From JBHIER01 sp046760705 [NCBI: bacterium] (lineage in GTDB: Bacteria > JBHIER01 > G020348925), in the NCBI GenBank assembly GCA_046760705.1, contig JBHIER010000044.1, positions 1 to 12,264 of the forward strand: 12,264 nt of DNA, given 5' to 3'. A model generated the notes under the pieces. That model searched no databases. It was not told the DNA's origin and was given only the letters and a program-made list of their open reading frames with translations. Shown here piece after piece: positions 6,326-12,264 of the stretch (positions within the stretch are counted from its first letter, which is position 1; each line of letters begins with the position of its first letter). A program made the position numbers and the translations under genes.

Positions 6326-6424
6326 TCTCATCCCGGGCTTCTGCCGGGGATTGCAATGGCGGCATATGAAAAAGCTTGCTAAAAAAACAAACTTTTACGA
6401 TTTAATATAGAGACAAAGACTCAA

Positions 6425-7867
6425 CTACTTTTTCTCCTCCCCAAAAATATCCGCCGAGAAGATGTAGATCTCAGCCTCCTTCTCCTTCCAGGCATCCGTC
6501 GGCAGCCCCGCCTTCATGCACGTGTGCTCCAGGAACGTGGTCCGGTCCCAACCGTATTCTGTGGCCACCTGCGGCAGTAGGAGTCCAGAGTAGTAATCCT
6601 TCTTGATGTAGATTCCGTGCACGCCCACTTGGATATCCTCGATGTTATCGATCTTTCTCAGCGGAGTCAGAGCCGATATCTCGATCTCGAGATCCTTCAG
6701 CTCGCTCTCTGTAACCGGCGAAAACCGCGGGTCGTTCAAGGCAGCAGATTCGGCCATCTCCTGGACAGTGACGTACAGGGGTTTGATAGGCTCGATGTAG
6801 CCGATGCACCCCCGGAGCTGTCCGTGCTTGTGAATGGTGACAAAGGCACCGCGGTTCTCTCTCAGAATTTCAGAGGTGACGTTGAACTCAGGCACCCCTT
6901 CGCCCTTCACTTTTTTCTCAATAGTGGTCCGAGCAATCTCCAGGAGCAGCCTCTTTTGGTCGTCACTGAGCCCCACCTGGACGCCGGTCTTCCTCTCTCC
7001 CTCAGGCCGATTCCCTGTGGCGCTCTCATAAATGGCAACAGCCGCATATCCCACACAATATCCGCCTCGTTCCCCCGTCACATCGTTGGAGTTCGTCCGC
7101 GCAATCACTCTGGCCTTATCCGCCCCAAGTTCCTTGGCGGCCAGAAGGGCCACTGTTATGGGACCGCCGCCGCAGGCTTGATAGGTCTCCGTAGCCAGTC
7201 CGTCGCAAAATTTCTTGGGATCGAACTCCTCGATGGCCTCCAAGGTCCTGGCATCGGTGGCCAGACACTCATCGTAAGAGTATCCGTGATAAAGATCCGA
7301 GCTGGCCACCAAAAGAATCTGCCTGCCCCTGGCCGCTCGGGCTATGGCCTTGGCCAGCTTTTCACACGTGCTGAACGAACGGTCGGCCATAACGATGGGC
7401 ACGATCTTCACACCGACGAGGGCCTCCTGAAGAAAGGGCAGTTGTACCTCCAGGGAATGCTCATCCCGATGGCCAGCCTGACTGGAATGGATGATCTCGT
7501 CCCCTTCGACGATGGCCTCGACCAGGGTCTCATCCACCCGAACTACGCCCAACGGCGTCTCGTATCCACCCCCCTCATAGACAGAGACGCCAGAAAAGTA
7601 CTCGGCGTGGCTGGGGGCAATCACCACCACGGCGTCGCACTTTTTCCCTTCGATCTGCTTGTAGGCAGTCCCAGCGATCTGTCCGGAGTAAGGGTATCCG
7701 GCATGAGGGGAGACCAGAGCCACAATCTCACCACCGACGTCAAGCCGCTGGGCCCTCTCCAAGAACTGGTCCACCTGCCTCTTCAGAACCTCTGGATCGG
7801 CGGGGTAGAAGGCCCCTGCCACTGCTGGCTGGCGCACCTCCCCAGGGTCAGCCTGCTGCGGGTTCAT
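6425..7867 (-). CDS. MEMO1-AMMECR1 fusion (AmmeMemoRadiSam proteins B and A)
   Basis: The 480-residue protein joins a MEMO1-like domain (about 10-282) to an AMMECR1 domain (about 300-478). These are components B and A of the AmmeMemoRadiSam set, whose biochemical role is unsettled. The MEMO1 part resembles class III extradiol dioxygenases and keeps SPHAGYPYSG (His55), APSHA (His87), DEHSLEVQLPFLQ (His137), SSDLYH (Asp191, His194) and Cys232. The AMMECR1 part has RGAFVTIHKHG, the invariant LRGCIG (351-356), DPRFSP and FLEHTCMKAGLP. I chose the ATG at 7865-7867 because GGGGGTG lies six bases upstream and homologues start just before the RQPAVAGAFYP region. An alternative ATG at 7946-7948 overlaps the upstream stop as ATGA and would add a 27-residue hydrophobic N-terminus, partly encoded by a 7-base tandem repeat. 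It lies immediately downstream of its lipoprotein paralogue. The third partner, radical SAM AmrS, is absent here. Confidence 0.93.
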   Translation of the reverse strand: MNPQQADPGEVRQPAVAGAFYPADPEVLKRQVDQFLERAQRLDVGGEIVALVSPHAGYPYSGQIAGTAYKQIEGKKCDAVVVIAPSHAEYFSGVSVYEGGGYETPLGVVRVDETLVEAIVEGDEIIHSSQAGHRDEHSLEVQLPFLQEALVGVKIVPIVMADRSFSTCEKLAKAIARAARGRQILLVASSDLYHGYSYDECLATDARTLEAIEEFDPKKFCDGLATETYQACGGGPITVALLAAKELGADKARVIARTNSNDVTGERGGYCVGYAAVAIYESATGNRPEGERKTGVQVGLSDDQKRLLLEIARTTIEKKVKGEGVPEFNVTSEILRENRGAFVTIHKHGQLRGCIGYIEPIKPLYVTVQEMAESAALNDPRFSPVTESELKDLEIEISALTPLRKIDNIEDIQVGVHGIYIKKDYYSGLLLPQVATEYGWDRTTFLEHTCMKAGLPTDAWKEKEAEIYIFSADIFGEEKK

Positions 7868-7893
7868 CAACGACACCCCCTTTTTAAGATTGG

Positions 7894-7921
7894 AAAATCC
7901 AAAAGTCAAAATCCAAAATCC
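7894..7921. repeat. Four tandem 7-base units between the two MEMO1-AMMECR1 genes
   Basis: Units AAAATCC, AAAAGTC, AAAATCC and AAAATCC follow one another. Seven is not a multiple of three, so a gain or loss of one unit would shift the frame of anything translated through it. It lies between the overlapping ATG at 7948 and the better-supported start at 7867 of the downstream gene. Confidence 0.6.
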
Positions 7922-7944
7922 AAAGAGAACAACTGTCTTCAGAT

Positions 7945-9522
7945 TCATTTTTCCCCAAAAACCTGGGTTGAGTAGACGTAGAGCTCTGCCCCCTCTTTCC
8001 ATGCTCCGGGAGGTAGCCCGGCCTTCCGGCACAGGTGCTCCATCTCCTCCTCCTTTGTCCACCCGGCCTCGACAGGCACCTCCGGCAGGTATGTGGCTCC
8101 CCGGCCCCCCTTCCTCAGAATGATCCCCTGCTTGCCCAGTTCGAACTCATCCAGACCCTTGATCCTGTAAACATTCGTCAAATAGACCGAAACCTTGATC
8201 TTGATCTCATCCAACTCGTTGGGGGAGAGGGGCGGAAACCGGGAATCCTTCACTGCGGCGGCAATGGCCCGGTCCGGAACAAGCTTGTAGAGAGGAACAT
8301 CGTTGCCGTGGTACCCGATGCACCCTCGCAGCCGTCCGTGCTTGGTGATGGTCACGAAGACCCCCCGCTTTTCGTTCAAAACAGGCAGCTCAGGTTTGTA
8401 CTCGGGCAGGCCGCCTGTGCTCAAGTAGGTCTCGATGGCTTCGCGGGCCATGCGCAACACCACCTGTTGTGCCTCCTGGCCCAAAGGCTCAAACTCGAGC
8501 TTGCTCCCAATTTCATCCTTTCTATAAATGGCCACTGCTCCATAGCCTACCACTCTGTTTTTATCTCCCCCCGGTCTATCGCCTGAGTTGGCATACTTGA
8601 GTACCTTCACTTCGTTGGCACCTAAGCGTTTAGCCGCCATCAATGTGACCACTACAGGGTTGAACCCGCAGAAAGTGCAACTGAGGTTGGGAATGTTCTG
8701 CTTCAGCATTTTCGCATCTGTGTCAACAACTCTCATTAAATCGAAACTCTCAACCGCTGACAACATCTCCCTGTCCACTCTCACAGCCTCTTCATAGGGT
8801 GGATAATGAGACATATCGGAACTGGCCACAATGATAGTATTCTCTCTGGAGCTGATCAACTCAACCAAGGCATTAGAAAAAATTTGGCAATCTTCAATGG
8901 AGCTGTACGGTCCCACCACAACGGGCACAAAATCAAAACTCGTCAGCATGTGTTGCAAGAATGGTAATTGGATCTCAATGGAATGCTCGGCTAAGTGTGC
9001 CTGTGGAATAAATTTGATCAATTCATTGGATTTGATGAGAGCGCTGGCCAATTCAACATTGATCGGAACAAGGCCCAATGGGGTCTGGTAACCGCCTTTG
9101 TCATAAACTGAGAACCCCTTGAAGGGATATCGGTGGCTGGGACCTATCAATACCACGGTCTCGGTCTTTTTCCCTGCTAAAAGCTTATATGAATATGCTG
9201 CCACCTGCCCTGAGTACCGATAGCCAGCGTGGGGGCAAATGAGGGCCAACAGCTCACCTTCTATTCGCACTTTTTCAACGTTCTTTAGGAATCGACCCAC
9301 TTCTGCGGCCAATGAACCGGGATCCCCTGGGTACCACGACCCGGCGATGACAGACTGGCGGACATCCGCTGATCCGATTTTCGCGGGCCCGCTCTCATCT
9401 TCGGAGTCAGACGATTTTTGACAACTCGCCAGGGACGAGAGAAGAAAGAAAAAAAGAGTGATTACTGAATATCTCGACAGGGAATATTTCTGCCCAAACA
9501 TCTTAACCGTCAATCCTATCAT
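7945..9522 (-). CDS. Lipoprotein MEMO1-AMMECR1 fusion
   Basis: This is a second MEMO1-AMMECR1 fusion (525 residues from the chosen start) with an N-terminal lipoprotein signal: basic KYSLSR, hydrophobic YSVITLFFFLL, then the lipobox LASC with the lipidated Cys at about 34. A Ser/Asp/Glu-rich linker follows. Gln after the Cys, rather than Asp, suggests sorting to the outer membrane if the cell is Gram-negative. The MEMO1 domain keeps CPHAGYRYSG (His98), GPSH (His130), AEHSIEIQLPFLQ (His180), SSDMSH (Asp236, His239) and CGFNP (Cys285). The AMMECR1 domain has LRGCIG (398-403), DSRFPPLS and CRKAGLPPGAWKEG. Starts at 9546 (ATGA overlap with the ychF stop), 9522 and 9501 are all possible and none has a strong binding site; all keep the signal peptide. 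It lies between ychF and its likely cytoplasmic paralogue. Secretion of this normally cytoplasmic domain pair is unusual. Confidence 0.92.
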   Translation of the reverse strand: MIGLTVKMFGQKYSLSRYSVITLFFFLLSSLASCQKSSDSEDESGPAKIGSADVRQSVIAGSWYPGDPGSLAAEVGRFLKNVEKVRIEGELLALICPHAGYRYSGQVAAYSYKLLAGKKTETVVLIGPSHRYPFKGFSVYDKGGYQTPLGLVPINVELASALIKSNELIKFIPQAHLAEHSIEIQLPFLQHMLTSFDFVPVVVGPYSSIEDCQIFSNALVELISSRENTIIVASSDMSHYPPYEEAVRVDREMLSAVESFDLMRVVDTDAKMLKQNIPNLSCTFCGFNPVVVTLMAAKRLGANEVKVLKYANSGDRPGGDKNRVVGYGAVAIYRKDEIGSKLEFEPLGQEAQQVVLRMAREAIETYLSTGGLPEYKPELPVLNEKRGVFVTITKHGRLRGCIGYHGNDVPLYKLVPDRAIAAAVKDSRFPPLSPNELDEIKIKVSVYLTNVYRIKGLDEFELGKQGIILRKGGRGATYLPEVPVEAGWTKEEEMEHLCRKAGLPPGAWKEGAELYVYSTQVFGEK

Positions 9523-9542
9523 CTTCTTATCTCTTCTGGTGT

Positions 9543-10637
9543 TCATAGGACGTGAAACCGGAAAAATATGATATCTCCGTCCTGGACGACGTAATCCCGG
9601 CCTTCGGATCGGAGCAGCCCTTGGTCGCGTGCCTGGCTCCACCCGCCTGCCCGCTTAAAATCCTCGAAGGGTACCACCTCGGCCCGGATGAACCCTCGCT
9701 CCATATCGGTGTGTATCTTGCCGGCAGCCTGAGATGCGGTCGTGCCTCGCACGATGGGCGTGCCCCTCACCTCCTTGGGGTTGACGGTGAAAAAGGTGAT
9801 CAAATTCAACATCCCGTAGCATTCTCTGACTACTCTCATCAGTCCGGGCTCTTCCATGGCCATCTCTTTTAGAAACTCATTGACCTCCTCCGAAGCCAGT
9901 TCGGCCAATTCAGATTCCAGTTTAGCGCAGATCTTTATGACCTTTCCATTTTTCGGAGCGAGGTGCTCTTCCAGTCGCTTCGTGTACACATTCCCATTGG
10001 CCGTCAAAGAGTCCTCATCAACATTGGCTACATATAGAACCGATTTGGAGGTGAGAAGGAAGTGTTTGGAAACCGTCTCCTTCTCTTCATCGTTGAACTC
10101 GATCTCCCGGACTGGGATAGCTTCGTTCAGAGCACCGCAGAGTTTCTCCAAAACCCGCAGCTCCTCTTGAAACTCCCTCTCCCCAGATTTCGCCTGCCGG
10201 CCCACTTTCTCCATTCGCTTTTCAACTGTCTGGAGATCGGCCAACAACAGCTCCGTCTCCACCGTTTCCACGTCTCTGGCCGGATCGATGGCTCCGTCCA
10301 CATGGGATACTTGCTCGTCCTCAAAACATCGAACCACGTGGAGAGTGGAATTCACCTCCCGGATGTGGCCCAAAAATTTGTTGCCCAACCCTTCTCCTTT
10401 ACTCGCCCCTTTTACCAGTCCGGCTAAATCAACGAATTCCACTACCGTGGGTGTCTTCTTTTCGGCTTCGTAAGCCTCCCACAGAAGATCGAGCCTGGGG
10501 TCCGGCAGGGGGACCACACCCACATGGTGGTCGGTGGTACAGAAGGGATAGTTGTCCACCTTCACCCCAGCTTTTGTTAAGGCGTTAAAAAGTGTGGACT
10601 TACCGACGTTTGGTAAGCCGACGATACCGACCTGCAT
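9543..10637 (-). CDS. ychF: Redox-regulated ATPase YchF (Obg-related)
   Basis: The 364-residue protein is YchF/OLA1, an Obg-family P-loop protein that binds ATP rather than GTP and associates with ribosomes. The P-loop GLPNVGKS lies at 7-14, with DLAGLVKGASKGEGLGNKFL at 70-89 as G3 region. The usual guanine-specifying NKxD is replaced by NVDE at 205-208, as expected for YchF's ATP preference. A helical coiled-coil insert (about 125-190) and the C-terminal TGS domain (about 278-364), with TFFTVNPKEVRG, QAAGKIHTDMERGFIRAEV and DYVVQDGDI, complete the standard layout and length. Residues 36-38 read DHH where most relatives have EPN. The ATG at 10635-10637 has GGAGGGG upstream. Its TGA overlaps an ATG of the MEMO1-AMMECR1 lipoprotein gene, which suggests coupling. 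YchF is otherwise a housekeeping gene. Confidence 0.97.
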   Translation of the reverse strand: MQVGIVGLPNVGKSTLFNALTKAGVKVDNYPFCTTDHHVGVVPLPDPRLDLLWEAYEAEKKTPTVVEFVDLAGLVKGASKGEGLGNKFLGHIREVNSTLHVVRCFEDEQVSHVDGAIDPARDVETVETELLLADLQTVEKRMEKVGRQAKSGEREFQEELRVLEKLCGALNEAIPVREIEFNDEEKETVSKHFLLTSKSVLYVANVDEDSLTANGNVYTKRLEEHLAPKNGKVIKICAKLESELAELASEEVNEFLKEMAMEEPGLMRVVRECYGMLNLITFFTVNPKEVRGTPIVRGTTASQAAGKIHTDMERGFIRAEVVPFEDFKRAGGWSQARDQGLLRSEGRDYVVQDGDIIFFRFHVL

Positions 10638-10790
10638 GGCGTGAACCCCTCCACCTGGATTATGGGCTGCCGAGCCACAGAGACCCCAGAGATAGATTAA
10701 AACTCAATCTCTTGTGAACTACAAACCGGGATAGGGTATCGTAACCCTAACCCAAAAACGGTGTTCACAAGAAAAAATGGACCTCCGAGG
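10638..10790. other. 153-base gap between the HIT gene and ychF, with nested inverted repeat
   Basis: TCTTGTGAAC (10710-10719) and GTTCACAAGA (10763-10772) are perfect 10-base arms. Inside them TAGGGT (10732-10737) and ACCCTA (10744-10749) form a second, 6-bp stem with a 6-base loop. No T-run follows on the minus strand, so it is not a clear terminator. The gap is long enough for a ychF promoter, but I find no convincing -35/-10 pair. Confidence 0.55.
10738..10760. repeat. 23-base repeat, inverted copy of 6181-6203
   Basis: This stretch is an exact reverse complement of 6181-6203, about 4.5 kb away. It overlaps the inner stem of the nested inverted repeat at 10710-10772. Beyond the 23 bases the two sites diverge, so it is a fragment of the dispersed repeat family or one end of a larger inverted structure. 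Confidence 0.7.
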
Positions 10791-11270
10791 TTAAGATCGA
10801 AACCCTTCGATGAGTTTACAGTATGTTCTCTCCAGCTCCTCATTGATCACCTTTGTCTCCGAGAGCACGGGCATGAAGTTGGTGTCTCCTCCCCAGCGCG
10901 GCACCACGTGCATGTGGACGTGGTCCGCCACCCCGGCCCCAGCAACTTGGCCCACATTGATGCCTACATTGAACCCATGAGGGTTGAGCACCTTCCCCAT
11001 TGCCCTCACACTCAACTGAAGAAGCCTCATCAGATCGAGCGATTCATCTTCATCCAGATCCTCGAGCCTCGCCTCGTGGCGAAAGGGAGCGATCATCACG
11101 TGGCCGTTGTTGTATGGAAATTGGTTCATCATGACGAAACATTTCTCTCCCCGATGCAGAACGAGGCTTTTCCGATCGTCGTCACTCCCGGCACCGTTGC
11201 AGAAGATGCACCCATTGCTCTTCTCCCCCAGGATATATTTCATCCGCCACGGAGCCCACAGTCTTTCCAT
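10791..11270 (-). CDS. HIT-family nucleotide hydrolase/transferase (Ap4A-phosphorylase-like)
   Basis: The 159-residue protein belongs to the histidine-triad superfamily, which hydrolyses or transfers nucleoside phosphates such as Ap4A or adenylates. The triad HVHMHVV is at 117-123, with His121 of the motif in the expected nucleophile region. CIFC at 21-24 and His65 in APFRHEARLEDL are consistent with the zinc site of the longer bacterial HIT subgroup. The N-terminal MERLWAPWRMKYI is characteristic of that subgroup, which is often annotated as HIT domain protein or Ap4A phosphorylase. FPYNNGHVMIAP and HGFNVGINVGQVAGAG form the rest of the fold. The ATG at 11268-11270 has GGAG five bases upstream. 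It follows ptsI by 18 bases, so the two are probably co-transcribed. The true substrate is not readable from sequence. Confidence 0.95.
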   Translation of the reverse strand: MERLWAPWRMKYILGEKSNGCIFCNGAGSDDDRKSLVLHRGEKCFVMMNQFPYNNGHVMIAPFRHEARLEDLDEDESLDLMRLLQLSVRAMGKVLNPHGFNVGINVGQVAGAGVADHVHMHVVPRWGGDTNFMPVLSETKVINEELERTYCKLIEGFRS

Positions 11271-11288
11271 AGCATCTCCGATCCCAAA

Positions 11289-12264
11289 TTACAGTGGGAA
11301 CTCAACCGTTCTCTCTTCCAATTGGTTCCGCATGAAACGGCCGACCTCCTCAGCGGTATGTAAGGACAGTGCTTCCCTGGCGATCTTTCTGGCCTCTTGG
11401 TAGGTGATCGACCGGATCAAGCGCTTGGCCTCGGGCAGGGCGATGGGGCTCATGCTGAACTCATCCAACCCCATGCCCAGTAGCAGCCAGACGCTGAGGG
11501 GATCGCCGGCCATCTCCCCGCAGAGTCCCACCCAGATGCCCTTCTCATGCCCGGCTGCAATGATCATCCTAATCAATCTCAGCACCGCCGGGTGAAAGGG
11601 ATCGAAGAGGTAGGCGATCTTCTCGTTGCCCCGGTCCACAGCGATGGCATATTGAATCAGGTCGTTGGTCCCGACGCTGAAGAAGTCCACCTCTTGGGCC
11701 AACTGGTCAGCCACAAGAGCGGCTGAGGGGATCTCGATCATGACCCCGATCTCGCAATTCTCGTCGAAGGGGACACCTTTTCCCCTCAACTCCTTCTGGA
11801 CACCTCGGAAGACGGCCTTGATCTTGCGCAGTTCGGCCAGACCCGATATCATGGGAAACATGATTCTGACTTTCCCCTGGCTGCTGGCCCGGAGGATGGC
11901 GCGAAGCTGCACCTTAAATATGTCGCGCCTCTCCCGGCAGATGCGAATGGCGCGCCAGCCCAGATAAGGATTGGGCTCCCGATCCATGTTCAGACCGAAG
12001 GTCCGAATGACCACAGGATCAGGGGCCATCCGCCTAGCAATTGATGCGTAGGCCTCATACTGCTCCTCTTCACTGGGCAGATCGGTGCGAGCCAGGTAAA
12101 GATACTCGGTTCGGTAGAGGCCGATCCCCCTGGCCCCATAGGAGATAGCCGCATCGACCTCCTCGGGCAGCTCGATATTGGCCTGAAGTTCGACCGTCCT
12201 CCCATCCAGGGTGGTGGCCGGCTTGTCCCAGAGGGTGAGCAGTTGGCGGCCGCGCTGGACGAAT
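11289..12264 (-). CDS. ptsI: Phosphoenolpyruvate-protein phosphotransferase (enzyme I), 5' part outside the window
   Basis: Enzyme I of the phosphotransferase system takes phosphate from phosphoenolpyruvate and passes it to HPr. About 325 C-terminal residues are visible; the N-terminal HPr-binding domain with the active-site His lies beyond the right edge. The frame is open from 12264, reading NIELPEEVDAAISYGARGIG, then GLYRTEYLYL. Later come NPYLGWRAIRI, RIMFPMIS, MIEIPSA, DFFSVGTNDLIQYAIAVDRG, and GLCGEMAGDP with the catalytic Cys (codon 11520-11522). The conserved RTxDxGGDK substrate loop reads RTFGLNMDR here (codons 11979-12005), keeping the Arg but losing the GGDK. The end EFSMSPIALPEAKRLIRSI is typical. 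PtsP-type paralogues share this domain, so ptsP is an alternative. The HIT gene follows after 18 bases. Confidence 0.93.
   Translation of the reverse strand, partial: FVQRGRQLLTLWDKPATTLDGRTVELQANIELPEEVDAAISYGARGIGLYRTEYLYLARTDLPSEEEQYEAYASIARRMAPDPVVIRTFGLNMDREPNPYLGWRAIRICRERRDIFKVQLRAILRASSQGKVRIMFPMISGLAELRKIKAVFRGVQKELRGKGVPFDENCEIGVMIEIPSAALVADQLAQEVDFFSVGTNDLIQYAIAVDRGNEKIAYLFDPFHPAVLRLIRMIIAAGHEKGIWVGLCGEMAGDPLSVWLLLGMGLDEFSMSPIALPEAKRLIRSITYQEARKIAREALSLHTAEEVGRFMRNQLEERTVEFPL

Larger units (their letters stand above)
5979..6424. other. 446-base repeat-rich non-coding spacer
   Basis: No gene is supported here. In order it holds a CACGGG/CCCGTG hairpin (6016-6037), a truncated copy of the MITE-like element (6090-6153), and a 16-base perfect palindrome CCAAAAACGTTTTTGG (6174-6189). 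These are followed by the structured repeat at 6181-6238, a GCCCGC/GCGGGC hairpin (6286-6307), the repeat fragment 6304-6325, and a hairpin with CCCGG/CCGGG arms near 6330-6351. None has a T-run placed to act as a clear intrinsic terminator for the MEMO1-AMMECR1 gene that ends at 6425. The upstream promoter of the PAP2 operon should also lie here, but I cannot pick it out. Confidence 0.6.

Noticed and set aside
6617-7975. A 452-codon open frame on the plus strand opposite the downstream MEMO1-AMMECR1 gene
   Set aside because: It is the antisense shadow of a clear fusion gene; the plus-strand product has no domain-like sequence.
9547-9642. Arg/Pro-rich N-terminal extension of the lipoprotein gene
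   Set aside because: It overlaps the ychF 3' end in another frame and would bury the signal peptide.
1-12264. CRISPR array, tRNA, rRNA, phage or toxin-antitoxin module
   Set aside because: I saw no regularly spaced repeats, no cloverleaf with a TTCGA-type loop, and no recognisable genes of these kinds.

Overview
The window looks like a chromosomal segment from an uncultured Gram-negative bacterium of moderate GC content, probably a candidate-phylum or deltaproteobacteria-like lineage. Supporting signs are a lipobox-bearing lipoprotein, housekeeping bacterial genes (dinB, ychF, ptsI), MEMO1-AMMECR1 fusions, an Mth938-type protein and intergenic spacers rich in short palindromic repeats. I cannot name the phylum from sequence alone. 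Every convincing gene lies on the minus strand.

Right part (12264 down to 6425): the 3' portion of ptsI (cut by the window edge), a HIT-family nucleotide hydrolase, the ATPase ychF, then two tandem MEMO1-AMMECR1 fusion genes. The first fusion is predicted to be an exported lipoprotein and the second probably stays in the cytoplasm. Gaps are short and there are ATGA overlaps at 9543-9546 and 7945-7948, so this may be one transcription unit. The longest gap, between the HIT gene and ychF, carries a small nested inverted repeat.

Middle part (6424 down to 3431): a 446-base non-coding spacer full of repeat pieces, then a two-gene membrane operon (PAP2 phosphatase and a bacterial PH-domain membrane protein). 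That operon ends in a clear intrinsic terminator at about 4789-4816. Next comes a radical SAM protein of unassigned substrate.

Left part (3430 down to 1): a 660-base spacer with a 110-base MITE-like element, a stand-alone pyruvate kinase C-terminal domain protein, DNA polymerase IV (dinB), a spacer with a 12-bp-stem hairpin, and an Mth938-domain protein. A possible partial reading frame runs off the left edge.

There is no defence island, CRISPR array, tRNA, rRNA or phage module that I can see. The two most interesting signals are the exported/cytoplasmic pair of MEMO1-AMMECR1 fusions and the families of palindromic repeats shared between distant spacers.
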